Positions 1 to 9,771 of a stretch of DNA of 64,000 bases are shown here, piece after piece. The stretch comes from Bacteroidota bacterium (GTDB lineage Bacteria > Bacteroidota > Bacteroidia > JACCXN01): positions 88,400-152,399 of the forward strand of contig JACCXN010000020.1 in the NCBI GenBank assembly GCA_013696965.1. The letters run 5' to 3'. A model generated the notes under the pieces. It did no database searches. It was not told the origin of the DNA and saw nothing but the letters and a program-made list of their open reading frames with translations. The position numbers and the translations under genes were made by a program. How positions within the stretch are numbered: the first letter of the stretch is position 1; every line of letters starts with the position of its first letter.

Positions 1-1
1 T

Positions 2-1375
2 GAATTGAAAAAATGGGCCAGTGAAAACAAAAAACCTGATGGTAGCTATTACAATATCAACACCGATGGGTTAAAAATATATACGACTATTGATTCTCGA
101 ATGCAGCAATACGCAGAGGAAGCTGTTGCCCAACATATGGGAAAAGAACTTCAGGATGAATTTTTCAAGCACTGGAAAGGCAAAAAAAACGCTCCTTTTT
201 TTCATCTTAATGATCAGCAAACTGAAAATCTCATGAATCAGTCTATGAAACGCTCAGAAAGATACAGGAACCTGGTAAATGAAGGAATTAATAAAGATTC
301 TATTTTGAAGAATTTTAACACTCCTGTCGAAATGGCCATTTTTTCCTGGAAAGGTGATATTGACACCCTGATGAGCCCAATGGATTCCATACTTTATTAC
401 AAGCATTTTTTAAGGACTGGGTTTATGTCTATGGATCCAAAAACAGGAGCTATAAAGGCCTGGGTAGGTGGAATAAATTCCCGCCATTTCTCTTATGATC
501 ATGTAAAGCAGGGAAAACGACAGGTAGGCTCAACTTTCAAGCCTTTTGTTTATGCTCTTGCTATGCAGGAATTTTGGTCTCCGTGTTATAAAGTGCCAAA
601 TGTGCCCGTTAGTTTTGAGTTGCCTGAGGGAAAAGTCTGGACGCCAAAAAATTCTGACGGTAAATATGGGGGGATGATGACTTTAAAGGAAGGCCTTGCA
701 ACTTCTACCAATTCTATTACTGCATACATAATGAAACAGTTCGGTCCAGAGGCAGTTGTTACGCTTGTACGAAAAATGGGTGTTACAGCTCCACTTGATG
801 CAGTTCCCTCGCTTTGCCTTGGAACTGCCGACATTTCTGTTTTTGAAATGGTGGGAGCAAATAGTACATTCGCCAATAAAGGGGTTTGGACTGAACCCAA
901 TTTCATAACCAGGATTGAAGATAAAAACGGGAACGTGCTTAAAACATTTATCCCTCAACAAACAGAGGCTATGAGTGAGGAATCTGCATATCTTACTTTG
1001 AAATTGATGCAGGGAGTAGTTGAATCAGGAACGGGAACCAGGTTAAGATTTAGGTTTAAACTTAGCCCACCCATAGCAGGAAAAACGGGTACAACTCAAA
1101 ACAACTCCGATGGATGGTTCATAGGGCTAACTCCCGATCTGGTATCTGGTGTTTGGGTTGGTGGAGAAGACAGAAGCATACACTTTAGATCAACCCATTT
1201 GGGGCAAGGAGCCAACATGGCATTACCAATTTGGGCATTATACATGCAAAAAGTTTATGCTGATCCAACAATTACAATTTCCAAAGGTGATTTTGAGAGG
1301 CCAACCGGAAAGCTGGATGTTGAAGTGGATTGTGCAGCATATAAAATTCAGAACACGAAATCTAACTTTGAATAA
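2..1375 (+). CDS. mrcA: Penicillin-binding protein 1A-type transpeptidase, 5' truncated by window edge
   Basis: Class A penicillin-binding protein; the visible part is the linker and D,D-transpeptidase domain that cross-links peptidoglycan on the periplasmic face of the inner membrane. The frame is open to the left edge, so the N-terminal membrane anchor and glycosyltransferase domain lie outside. Counting from base 5, the active-site serine is in STFK (residues 176-179), the second motif is STN (234-236) and the third is KTGTT (360-364), in the order and spacing of the family. The residues after about 410 form a short hydrophilic tail. The next gene starts 12 bases downstream on the same strand. 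The transpeptidase assignment is firm; the 1A subclass is inferred from the long linker before STFK. Confidence 0.93.
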   Translation, partial: ELKKWASENKKPDGSYYNINTDGLKIYTTIDSRMQQYAEEAVAQHMGKELQDEFFKHWKGKKNAPFFHLNDQQTENLMNQSMKRSERYRNLVNEGINKDSILKNFNTPVEMAIFSWKGDIDTLMSPMDSILYYKHFLRTGFMSMDPKTGAIKAWVGGINSRHFSYDHVKQGKRQVGSTFKPFVYALAMQEFWSPCYKVPNVPVSFELPEGKVWTPKNSDGKYGGMMTLKEGLATSTNSITAYIMKQFGPEAVVTLVRKMGVTAPLDAVPSLCLGTADISVFEMVGANSTFANKGVWTEPNFITRIEDKNGNVLKTFIPQQTEAMSEESAYLTLKLMQGVVESGTGTRLRFRFKLSPPIAGKTGTTQNNSDGWFIGLTPDLVSGVWVGGEDRSIHFRSTHLGQGANMALPIWALYMQKVYADPTITISKGDFERPTGKLDVEVDCAAYKIQNTKSNFE

Positions 1376-1387
1376 AAATAGGGCAGT

Positions 1388-2080
1388 ATGAACAAAACAG
1401 TAAAGGACGCAGAAGCTGCTATTGCAGGAATAAAAGACAATATGACTTTAATGCTGGGTGGATTTGGATTATGTGGAATTCCAGAAAACTGCATTTCAGC
1501 ACTTGTTAAAAAAGGAATAATGGGATTAACCTGCATATCCAATAATGCCGGAGTTGATGATTTTGGATTAGGATTACTGCTACACAACAAACAAATAAAA
1601 AAAATGATTGCCTCTTATGTAGGAGAAAATGCGGAATTTGAAAGACAATTGCTAAGTGGGGAATTGGAAGTTGACCTGGTACCACAGGGAACCCTTGCAA
1701 CACGTTGCATGGCCTCAGGATATGGAATACCTGCAGTATTTACACCTGCCGGAGTTGGTACTGAAATAGCCCAGGGAAAAGAAGTAAGAAACTTTAATGG
1801 AAAAGATTACTTACTTGAATTTGCTTTTGACGCTGATTTTGCAATCGTAAAGGCATGGAAGGGTGATACTCAGGGCAATCTAGTGTTCCGCGCAACTGCC
1901 AGAAACTTCAATCCACTTATGGCAATGGCTGGAAAAATAACCATTGCAGAAGTAGAAGAACTTGTCCCAGTAGGCCAACTGGACCCTGATTCCATACATA
2001 CTCCAGGCATTTTTGTTCATAGGATATTTCAGGGAAGTAACTATGAAAAAAGAATTGAGCAAAGAACCCTTAGAAGTTAA
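1388..2080 (+). CDS. scoA: 3-oxoacid CoA-transferase subunit A
   Basis: Alpha subunit of succinyl-CoA:3-ketoacid CoA-transferase, which moves CoA between succinyl-CoA and acetoacetate in ketone-body use. The protein has 230 residues, normal for the family, and carries the glycine-rich GGFGLCGIPE segment near residue 24 and the NNAG segment near 53. It starts 12 bases after the penicillin-binding protein, so the two may be co-transcribed. In most Bacteroidota the beta subunit follows directly; here the beta gene is at 12231, after about 10 kb of surface-glycan genes. Both halves look intact, so a functional enzyme can still be made in trans. Identification rests on motif and length. Confidence 0.93.
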   Translation: MNKTVKDAEAAIAGIKDNMTLMLGGFGLCGIPENCISALVKKGIMGLTCISNNAGVDDFGLGLLLHNKQIKKMIASYVGENAEFERQLLSGELEVDLVPQGTLATRCMASGYGIPAVFTPAGVGTEIAQGKEVRNFNGKDYLLEFAFDADFAIVKAWKGDTQGNLVFRATARNFNPLMAMAGKITIAEVEELVPVGQLDPDSIHTPGIFVHRIFQGSNYEKRIEQRTLRS

Positions 2081-2211
2081 TGGATTTCTATATTTACATC
2101 TAAAATTAAAAAACATCCTGTTGAATTTCCAAAATTAATTGATACACTTGTTTTTATTACTATTTGTATTGCTAATAAAATAAATTCAGTCTGCCTTAAA
2201 TAAATTCCCTA

Positions 2212-4068
2212 ATGAATAAGCTCTCCGCTGGTGTTACCCTGGTATTATCCATAATCCTTGTAACCCTGATTGGACTTAACCCATACCCTAACACTATTTC
2301 CTGGGATGTTTTTGGGTATTACCTGTATTTACCTGCTGTGTTTATTTATCAGGATTTGGGTTTAAAGAATATTGAGGTAATTGAAAACATAATTCAAACT
2401 TATAGCAGCACTTCTACTTTTTACCAGGCAACAAGATTGCCGGAAGGAGTATGGGTTTTTAAATACTCCATGGGCATGGCTGTTTTATATGCCCCGTTTT
2501 TTTTTATTAGTCATTTTTTAGCTTTATTTCTAGACTATGCTGCTGATGGATTCTCTCCTCCCTATCAATGGGGACTAATTGCCGGTAGCTTTTTTTACAC
2601 TTTAGCTGGCCTTTACTTTTTACGAAAAGTTCTATTGAAATTTTTTAATGATCAAATTACTGCTATTGCACTTATTTTAATTGTTGTTGGCACCAATTAC
2701 TTTCATATTGTGATTTACAGCAGTTTAATGCCACATAACTTCCTTTTCACTTTATACACTCTTGTTTTATGGTTTACCTTAAAATGGCATGAAACATTTA
2801 AAATTAAATATATTGTTTTGTGCGGAATAGTTTGCGGACTATGTATCCTGAGCAGGCCTTCAGAAATAGTTTGTCTTTTGATTCCTGCACTTTGGACAAT
2901 AAACAATAAGGAAAGTTTTATTGAAAAAATACGGTTGTTACTAGAAAAAAAAGTTCAAATACTCTTGTTTTTATTGGTTGTATTTACAACCTGTTTGCCT
3001 CAACTTATTTATTATAAAATGATCACGGGCAAATTTTTGTATTCAAGTTATGGAAATTATGGCGAAGGAATGGAGTTTTTGAAGCCATATACCTTAGAAG
3101 TTCTATTTAGTTTCAGGAAGGGATGGTTTATTTATACTCCAATTATGCTATTTGCCATTATTGGACTATTTATGATGCTTAAAAACAAATGGAAACACAG
3201 CTTTGCTATAGTCCTGTTTACAATCGTTAATGTGTATATTGTTTCTAGCTGGTCATGCTGGTGGTATGCCGATAGTTTTGGCCAAAGAGCATTAATGCAA
3301 TCCTTTGCGGTACTTGCCTTGCCTTTGGGCTATTTTATCCTGTGGTTGAAAAGCAAGCAAATTTATCTAAAGGTTTTATCTTCTATTGCTTTTGGTTTTT
3401 TCATTTTATTGAACTTGTTTCAAACCTGGCAAATCAATAATTATATTATTCATTCCTCCAGGATGACTTTTTCCTATTATCTCAAAGTGTTTGGAAAAAC
3501 AACAGTTCAGGAAGAGGACAAAAAACTATTATTGGTGAATAGATTTTTTATTGGAGATGAAACGGTGCAAAACGAAGATGAATTTGCCAAAACTACGCTT
3601 GGTTTTATTGATTTTGAAAAGAATAAAACATATGAACTGAGTTATGAAAAACACCGGAAATATGTATTATCCAAAAAACAGTATTTTTCAGGAAATACCT
3701 CATTAAAGTTAGATAGCAACAATATTTTTTCTCCAAAATATGAAATAACCTACAAGGATCTCACAGACAAAGAATATGCATGGATAAGAGTTTCTGCAAT
3801 GATTTATCCCACAGCAGATTTAAAAAACGATCCGGCAAGTATTGTAATTACTTTTAAGCATAAATGGAACAATTATAAATATGCTGCATTAAATTTTGAA
3901 AATCTACCCCATTTAGAATTAAACAAATGGAACAAAGTAAGTTTTGATTACCTTACACCTGAGGTAAGGAAAAAAAGTGACAACTTAAGTGTTTATGCAT
4001 GGAATAGAGGGAAGAAAAACATATACATTGATGACCTGAAAATTGATGTTTTTGAACCAAAAAATTAA
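2212..4068 (+). CDS. Polytopic membrane protein, glycosyltransferase-39-like, with C-terminal soluble module
   Basis: A 618-residue protein with about 10-11 hydrophobic segments over residues 1-420 and a soluble tail from about 445 to the end. The loop RKGWFIYTP (about 301-309) and WSCWWYADSFGQRA (about 346) recur in the membrane protein at 15939 (RKGWLVYSP; WSWWYGGGYGMRP), so the two are paralogues. This architecture suits a GT-C-fold transferase using lipid-linked sugars, but no early DE/DD catalytic motif is clear, so substrate and activity are unknown. The tail (WNKVSFDYL...YAWNRGKKNIYIDDLKIDVFEP) looks beta-rich, resembles the tail of the protein at 9772-11805, and recurs as a decayed fragment before scoB. 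Confidence 0.8.
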   Translation: MNKLSAGVTLVLSIILVTLIGLNPYPNTISWDVFGYYLYLPAVFIYQDLGLKNIEVIENIIQTYSSTSTFYQATRLPEGVWVFKYSMGMAVLYAPFFFISHFLALFLDYAADGFSPPYQWGLIAGSFFYTLAGLYFLRKVLLKFFNDQITAIALILIVVGTNYFHIVIYSSLMPHNFLFTLYTLVLWFTLKWHETFKIKYIVLCGIVCGLCILSRPSEIVCLLIPALWTINNKESFIEKIRLLLEKKVQILLFLLVVFTTCLPQLIYYKMITGKFLYSSYGNYGEGMEFLKPYTLEVLFSFRKGWFIYTPIMLFAIIGLFMMLKNKWKHSFAIVLFTIVNVYIVSSWSCWWYADSFGQRALMQSFAVLALPLGYFILWLKSKQIYLKVLSSIAFGFFILLNLFQTWQINNYIIHSSRMTFSYYLKVFGKTTVQEEDKKLLLVNRFFIGDETVQNEDEFAKTTLGFIDFEKNKTYELSYEKHRKYVLSKKQYFSGNTSLKLDSNNIFSPKYEITYKDLTDKEYAWIRVSAMIYPTADLKNDPASIVITFKHKWNNYKYAALNFENLPHLELNKWNKVSFDYLTPEVRKKSDNLSVYAWNRGKKNIYIDDLKIDVFEPKN

Positions 4069-4212
4069 AAAAAACTTCAATAATGAAAATGAATAGGCAA
4101 ATTGTGTGATTTAAATAAAAACAATTCGTTTGAGTTATTAAAAGGCCCAAGACAATAGTGCAACAAAAGTGGTATAGGTTATTCTTATATTAAATAACAG
4201 ATAAAGTTTACA

Positions 4213-4237
4213 TTTGTCAGCTTAAAATATATATTTG
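4213..4237 (+). promoter_or_regulatory. Bacteroidota-type promoter of the GT2 gene
   Basis: TATATTTG at 4230-4237 is an exact TAnnTTTG -7 box. TTTG at 4213-4216 may be the -33 element, although the 13-base spacer is shorter than usual. The box ends 18 bases before ATG 4256, which would give a short leader. Confidence 0.5.
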
Positions 4238-4255
4238 CATAGTAAATTATTAAAA

Positions 4256-4990
4256 ATGTTCTATTATAAAAAATGGGCCATCGTTGTTCCTTTGGCTAAT
4301 GAGGAAGCAGATTTTAAACCATTCATTGAAATGGTGAATTTGGTGATAAATGAATTGAACCCAGGAAATGTTTATTTCATAGTTGATAAAGCTTCAAAAG
4401 ACAGGACTCTTGAGCTGTGCCAGGAACTGTCAGCCAGGGATCCAAAATATGTTACTGTATGGGCGCCTGAGAACAAGAATGTTGTAGATGCTTATGTTAA
4501 AGGATTGCGTGTTGCATACGAAGCAGGTCATGAAATAATTATTGAAATGGATGCAGGATTATCCCACGATCCGAGAGCAATTCCAATGTTTTTGCGTGTA
4601 TTGAATGAAGGAAATGAATGTGCATTCGGAAGCAGGTTTATAAATGGAGGTTCTATGGGGGATTCGCCATTTAAACGTAGATTTCTTTCAAAAACGGGAA
4701 CCTTTCTTGCCAATTTTTTACTTGGAACTTCATTAAGGGACATGACCTCAGGATACCAGGGATTCCATAGGGATGTGGTGGCTAAAATAATAGATCATAA
4801 GTTTAGATCAAAAGCTCATTTTTACCAAACCGAATTGCGTTATTTGTTGCGAAATAGAAGAATTTTCGAAGTTCCAATACATTACCAGGCACCTTCACCG
4901 CGTGTTTCAAAAAATGCAATAAAAAATGCCTATCAGTCCTTGTTTTATTATTTCTTTCAACGATTAACTGGAAATAAACCAACACTATAA
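4256..4990 (+). CDS. Family 2 glycosyltransferase (polyprenyl-phosphate mannosyltransferase-like)
   Basis: A GT-A-fold glycosyltransferase of about 244 residues related to dolichol/polyprenyl-phosphate mannose synthases. Seen: the N-terminal VVPLANEEA nucleotide-binding segment, VDKASKDRT, the metal-binding EMDAGLSHDP region, and GSRFINGG followed by the MTSGYQGFHRDV acceptor-side segment. There is no C-terminal membrane helix pair, so it is probably peripheral at the inner membrane, charging a polyprenyl phosphate for the neighbouring polytopic transferases. The frame is open upstream to TTG 4235, but that TTG is the end of a -7 promoter box, so ATG 4256 is the better start. The sugar is unknown. 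Confidence 0.88.
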   Translation: MFYYKKWAIVVPLANEEADFKPFIEMVNLVINELNPGNVYFIVDKASKDRTLELCQELSARDPKYVTVWAPENKNVVDAYVKGLRVAYEAGHEIIIEMDAGLSHDPRAIPMFLRVLNEGNECAFGSRFINGGSMGDSPFKRRFLSKTGTFLANFLLGTSLRDMTSGYQGFHRDVVAKIIDHKFRSKAHFYQTELRYLLRNRRIFEVPIHYQAPSPRVSKNAIKNAYQSLFYYFFQRLTGNKPTL

Positions 4991-5041
4991 TGAATAGGGT
5001 ATACCCTGGTAATTAGTAGAATTTTCATTCCAAATAAATAT

Positions 5042-6049
5042 ATGTCAAAAACACTTATCATTACCTCAATTGCAAACGATCAAAATGCAATATTAAAACA
5101 ATTTGCAAAGGAATGCAAAGAACAAAACACGCCATTCATTGTAATTGGTGACACAAAATCACCGGAAAATTTCCAATTAGAGGGTTGTGATTACTGGAAT
5201 GTTGAGCGTCAATTGGGCTTGCCTTTTGAACTGGCAAAAATCACCCCCACCCGCCATTATTCAAGAAAAAATTTGGGATATCTTATTGCCATAAAAAACG
5301 GGGCAACGGAACTGGTAGAAACAGATGATGACAATATTCCGCGTAAAGAATTTTGGGAACCAAAATCTCGTGAAGTAAAGAGCCATCAGTTTGAAAACAA
5401 GGGCTGGGTAAATGTATACCATTACTTTAGCAAGCAGATGATTTGGCCAAGAGGCTTTCCTTTGGAGGAGTTACAAAAAAAACAAATTGCACTTTCAGAC
5501 CTGGAAAACAAAAGTACCCTGTGCCCTATTCAACAAGGCCTTGCTGATGAGAATCCGGATGTTGATGCAGTTTACAGACTTACTTACCCCCTGCCATTTA
5601 ATTTTGAATTAAAAGAACGCTTAGCATTAGGCAAAAACGCATGGAGCCCCTTTAACAGTCAGAATACCTATTGGTTTAAAGAAGCTTTTGCATTGATGTA
5701 TTTACCCTCGTATTGCAGCTTTAGGATGACCGACATCTGGCGCAGTTATGTTGCACAGCGTATAGCATGGGAATGCGGCTGGAGCATACTATATCACGAA
5801 CCTACAGTTTGGCAGGAGCGCAACGAACACAATTTGATGAAAGATTTTGAAGATGAAATTCCAGGATACACCAACAACTTTAATATTTGCAAAGAATTAC
5901 AAGCACTTGATTTAAAGCCAGGCCAGGAAAACATCTACCCTAATTTAATAGCCTGTTATCAAAAACTAATTGATATGGGTGTGATTGGAAAAGATGAGAT
6001 GATATTGTTAAAAGCATGGATAAGCGACTTGAAAATAGTATTAAATTAG
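5042..6049 (+). CDS. STELLO/DUF288-type glycosyltransferase-like protein
   Basis: A 335-residue protein with the fold features of the DUF288/STELLO family: N-terminal TLIITSIAN, a VIGDTKSP segment, the NLGYLIAIKNGA helix, then ETDDDNIP (about residue 98), the acidic metal/nucleotide-sugar motif. Plant STELLO proteins are Golgi proteins affecting cellulose synthase; bacterial relatives sit in surface-polysaccharide loci and are largely uncharacterised. No signal peptide or membrane helix is seen, so it is probably cytoplasmic. Its stop is separated by one base from the ATG of the next gene, which implies translational coupling with the GT39-like protein. Family assignment is from motif recall. 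Confidence 0.75.
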   Translation: MSKTLIITSIANDQNAILKQFAKECKEQNTPFIVIGDTKSPENFQLEGCDYWNVERQLGLPFELAKITPTRHYSRKNLGYLIAIKNGATELVETDDDNIPRKEFWEPKSREVKSHQFENKGWVNVYHYFSKQMIWPRGFPLEELQKKQIALSDLENKSTLCPIQQGLADENPDVDAVYRLTYPLPFNFELKERLALGKNAWSPFNSQNTYWFKEAFALMYLPSYCSFRMTDIWRSYVAQRIAWECGWSILYHEPTVWQERNEHNLMKDFEDEIPGYTNNFNICKELQALDLKPGQENIYPNLIACYQKLIDMGVIGKDEMILLKAWISDLKIVLN

Positions 6050-6050
6050 A

Positions 6051-7739
6051 ATGATTCAATCCAAAATTAAAATCTATTCTGCTTTCGTTTTATTGATTAT
6101 TCTTGTTTCTTACCCGCTTTTCTTAAACTTAGACAAACTAAGTGTAAGAATGTGGGATGAGGCTAGAAATGGAATTAATGCAATTGAAATGTTAGGAAAT
6201 GGAAAGCTATTTGTAACCCATTTCGATGATCAGCCTGATATGTGGAACACAAAGCCTCCATTTATGATTTGGATGATTGCACTTTCCATGAAATTTTTTG
6301 GTGTAACTACATTTGCATTAAGATTCCCCTCTGTTCTGGCAGCTCTAACAATTGTTATATATGGTTTTTGGTTTGCAAGAAAATATATTCAATCAACAAA
6401 CCTTGGTTTTATATTTGGATTAGTTTTATGCACATCAATTGGATTCATTGATCATCATGCATCAAGAAATGGAGATTTCGACACAATGCTTGCAATGTGG
6501 ATATTCCTATATGTTACACAGTTTTTTCTGTTTTTAGAAAACAGAAAACAAATAAATTTAATACTTTTCTCCATTTTTTTTGGTCTGGCTTTACTTACCA
6601 AAGGAATTGCAGCATGCATGATTTTACCAGGCCTGGCAATTTATTTTTTTATCGATAAAAAGAATCTCACATTATTAAAGTCAGCAAATTTTTATGTATT
6701 CTCTTTTTTGGGCCTGCTAATTGGGCTCTCCTATTACATTATTCGGGAACAAATGAACCCTGGCTTTATTGAGATGGTAATTTTTAATGAAATAACAGGC
6801 AGATATGCTGAAACAAACGAAGGTCATTCGGGATCAATTTGGTTTTACTATGAATTATTAAGGGACTACCACTATAAGTTTTGGATATATTTTATTCCAT
6901 TGGCACTAGTCCTGATCTTTTTAAGGGCAGATAAAAAATTAAAAAAAATAACAGCATTTATTTTTCTTCAGGCTATAGTATATTTTGCAGTAATTACTTT
7001 TTCAGATACAAAACTAGATTGGTACGACCTCCCATTATTTCCATTGTTTGCCCTAATAATAGCCGCTGGCTTTACTCAATTACAAATACAAATATCAGGT
7101 TTAAGTGTGTTGAAAAAATCTATTTTTAAACAATTTGTTTATCTATCAATAACGTCACTAATTTTTATTATTCCTCTGAAAAATATTTTTGCCACATCCA
7201 TTCAGTTTGAAAAAGAAACCTATTATCCTGAGACGTTTTATGGCGATTTTATAAATGAAATACATGCATTATTTCCCAATCAAAAAAATTTAAAGGTAAC
7301 TTCCGAAGGTTACAATCCGCATCTAATCTTTTATATAAAAGAGAAAGAAATGCATCATTTGAATATTGAAATTGTTCAACCAACCAACCATGATTTTGTA
7401 CAAAATGACACAATTATGGTAACGGAAATGAAATTTTTTCCAACATTGAAGGAAGATTTGGTTTTAGATACTTTAATTATTGCTGAAGGTCCGAAATTAT
7501 TGCTTCGGGTAATTTCCTATGATGAATACTTCAAAAACAAATATGTAAAACTATTTCTAAAAAAAGTTTCAGAAATTAATTCCGACAAGCAGTGGAACCA
7601 AGCAACAAAGCAAAAGGCTCTAAATAATAATGTAACCATAGAAAAACAAGTTATGCTGGAAGCATTGTGGTGTTTAACTAATGCTAAAGAAATTAGCCCT
7701 GAAGAACAAGATTCCATCAAAGTTAAATACAATTTTTAA
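6051..7739 (+). CDS. GT39/ArnT-like membrane glycosyltransferase with C-terminal W-KA-DA-W module
   Basis: A 562-residue polytopic protein of the PMT/ArnT group. The first periplasmic loop has MWDEARNGINA, the DEAR-type catalytic aspartate region, followed by the NTKPPFMIW loop and the HHASRNGDFDTMLAM segment typical of ArnT-like enzymes. These transfer a sugar from a polyprenyl-phosphate donor to a lipid or protein on the periplasmic side. About 11 hydrophobic segments cover residues 10-375, followed by a soluble region. Residues about 507-546 form a short module (INSDKQWN...KALNNNVTIE...EALW) that recurs in the proteins at 7800-9707 and 12964-14952. It begins one base after the DUF288 gene. 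Acceptor unknown. Confidence 0.85.
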   Translation: MIQSKIKIYSAFVLLIILVSYPLFLNLDKLSVRMWDEARNGINAIEMLGNGKLFVTHFDDQPDMWNTKPPFMIWMIALSMKFFGVTTFALRFPSVLAALTIVIYGFWFARKYIQSTNLGFIFGLVLCTSIGFIDHHASRNGDFDTMLAMWIFLYVTQFFLFLENRKQINLILFSIFFGLALLTKGIAACMILPGLAIYFFIDKKNLTLLKSANFYVFSFLGLLIGLSYYIIREQMNPGFIEMVIFNEITGRYAETNEGHSGSIWFYYELLRDYHYKFWIYFIPLALVLIFLRADKKLKKITAFIFLQAIVYFAVITFSDTKLDWYDLPLFPLFALIIAAGFTQLQIQISGLSVLKKSIFKQFVYLSITSLIFIIPLKNIFATSIQFEKETYYPETFYGDFINEIHALFPNQKNLKVTSEGYNPHLIFYIKEKEMHHLNIEIVQPTNHDFVQNDTIMVTEMKFFPTLKEDLVLDTLIIAEGPKLLLRVISYDEYFKNKYVKLFLKKVSEINSDKQWNQATKQKALNNNVTIEKQVMLEALWCLTNAKEISPEEQDSIKVKYNF

Positions 7740-7799
7740 AACTCTACTTTTTGAATTGCAACTTTAAAAGTAAAAATAGAAACTATTTTAAAACAGATA

Positions 7800-9707
7800 C
7801 TATTTTTTCAGCTCTTCTTCTATAATCCATTTTGCGTCATAATATAAGGCTGTATCCAAACTTGTATTACTTTCTCTGGCTTTTAATTTAATCATTTCAA
7901 GCCATTCTGGGTTAGCTTTTATCTGAACGATTTTAATATTTATTTTTTCTTCTTTAGTGGTTCCTATTTGAATTACTGGATCAATTTTTAAAACATATCT
8001 TGCATCACCAATCAAAGCCTGCTCCTCGGAAACACCCTCCTTTTCAGCTCGTTCAATCACTGAATTATACCAATTGGGAGTGGCTTTTATTATTTCAATC
8101 ATATTTTGTGTTTTTCTTACATTATCAATTTCTATTAGCAATGCTTTAGGTAGAAATTTTGATGAAATATTGTCAACATTTAAATAAGCCCAATTATTAA
8201 TAAAATTAGTATTTTCATTTATTGAATCAATTTGAGCTTTATTCAAGCCTATTATTTCCAAATTATCTGTATGTTGTTTGTGTATAAGTATTTTGGTAAT
8301 AGTACCATCTGTTTTCATGAAATAAGCAGGAGTACTTGAATAATCATAGGCTGCATTAGGAAAATACCTATTTAAGAATATTACTGGGTCCGGGTTGTAA
8401 AATTTGGGATAATTTTCCAACACCCATACTGAAATGGGTTTTGGCACATTTGTGGACCAGTCATAATCACTTAAATTGTTGTGATAAATTACTGTTGCTA
8501 TTTGGGTTATAAGCGCAAAAGAAGCAATACTGATTTTTAACCTCAGGTTTTTAATTTCGTACAGCAAAAACGCAAAATGAACCAAAATCATTCCACTAAA
8601 GTAGGTAACATAACGATTTACAACAGACTGGCCATGATTCCAATTATCAATTGTTGCTGCAATGCAAACAGAAAATACAGTAAAAACCACTATTATTATT
8701 TCTAAAATATATTCCGGAGGTTTAGTTGTGAGAAATTTCCGAATAAGAAGGAAAATATATAAAAACAAAACAAGTGGAATTGCCAATATTGCGCCTTGAT
8801 TAATATCAAAAAACAAACCCAAAACACGATTAACAGTTACATAGTCAAAACTTAAAGCCCCCTGATATTTAATAAGGTTTGTTTCACCAAAATGGTAGTA
8901 GTAGAACAAAGATGGACCAAGCACTATTATTGTGCTTAAGCCCAACTTTACTAGATTTTTAATATTAATTGGTGCTTTAATTAATGTATATACCGCTAAA
9001 CCAGCAATCAAAATAGCCATTGGCTGATTTTGCAATGCAGCAATAGACATTAAAAACAAACCCCAATAACGCCTTTCGGATAGGAATAAAAACAAACCCA
9101 ATGAAGAAAAACAAACTGTAAATACTTCTGGGTGTTGCCAGGATAAATACCAATAGTTTGTTGAAAAATAAAACATGAATACAAAGAGAGTTGTATATAG
9201 CTTATTAAATCCACTATATCTGAAGAATAAAAAACTACAAATAACAATCAACATTAAATTAGTGAGCTGATGGATAATTAATGGATTAAAATCCAATACA
9301 GCACAAAGAATACGGGAAGGCACATTAATTAAAGAGTATGCAAAGAAATGACAACTAAATTTTTTACCCTTTTCACTTACAAAAAAAGCATAATCGTAAT
9401 CCAGAGGTTGATGATTCTTTTCTGAAACAAACTGCTGAGCTGCATCATAAGTTATTGCTTTTTCATTATTGGACCAGTCGGCAATTTTAGTGTATGCTTT
9501 TTTAAAGGTTTCAAAATCACCCTCTCTTACATCAGGTGAAAAATGATTGTAAAAAGCCTCTGTCATTATTGTATATTCAATTACATCCCCCGTAGGATAA
9601 ATTTTATCTTCACTTACTAGTCGAAAAACCCCAAGAATAAAAATAACAATTACAACAAGGGAGGAAATACTAATTAAATTGCTTTTTATATTTTTTATAA
9701 ATTCCAT
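7800..9707 (-). CDS. Polytopic membrane protein with two C-terminal W-KA-DA-W modules
   Basis: A 635-residue protein, hydrophobic over residues about 10-415, then soluble. The membrane part resembles the proteins at 2212 and 15939 in layout; DNWNHGQSVVNRYV corresponds to their WWY..G.R loop. That suggests a GT-C transferase or a polymer-handling relative, but no catalytic motif is certain. The tail carries the module twice: residues about 539-573 (NWYNSVIERAEKEGVSEEQ...DARYVL) and about 594-629 (PEWLEMIKLKARESNTSLD...DAKWII), the second almost ending the protein. It is convergent with the preceding GT39 gene, 60 bases away, and lies downstream of the gene at 9772-11805 on the same strand. Confidence 0.75.
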   Translation of the reverse strand: MEFIKNIKSNLISISSLVVIVIFILGVFRLVSEDKIYPTGDVIEYTIMTEAFYNHFSPDVREGDFETFKKAYTKIADWSNNEKAITYDAAQQFVSEKNHQPLDYDYAFFVSEKGKKFSCHFFAYSLINVPSRILCAVLDFNPLIIHQLTNLMLIVICSFLFFRYSGFNKLYTTLFVFMFYFSTNYWYLSWQHPEVFTVCFSSLGLFLFLSERRYWGLFLMSIAALQNQPMAILIAGLAVYTLIKAPINIKNLVKLGLSTIIVLGPSLFYYYHFGETNLIKYQGALSFDYVTVNRVLGLFFDINQGAILAIPLVLFLYIFLLIRKFLTTKPPEYILEIIIVVFTVFSVCIAATIDNWNHGQSVVNRYVTYFSGMILVHFAFLLYEIKNLRLKISIASFALITQIATVIYHNNLSDYDWSTNVPKPISVWVLENYPKFYNPDPVIFLNRYFPNAAYDYSSTPAYFMKTDGTITKILIHKQHTDNLEIIGLNKAQIDSINENTNFINNWAYLNVDNISSKFLPKALLIEIDNVRKTQNMIEIIKATPNWYNSVIERAEKEGVSEEQALIGDARYVLKIDPVIQIGTTKEEKINIKIVQIKANPEWLEMIKLKARESNTSLDTALYYDAKWIIEEELKK

Positions 9708-9771
9708 TCTTTTTCGAATTACTAATTATTTACTTACTTTATTTTAAAAAAAATGCATCAAAATTTGAACT

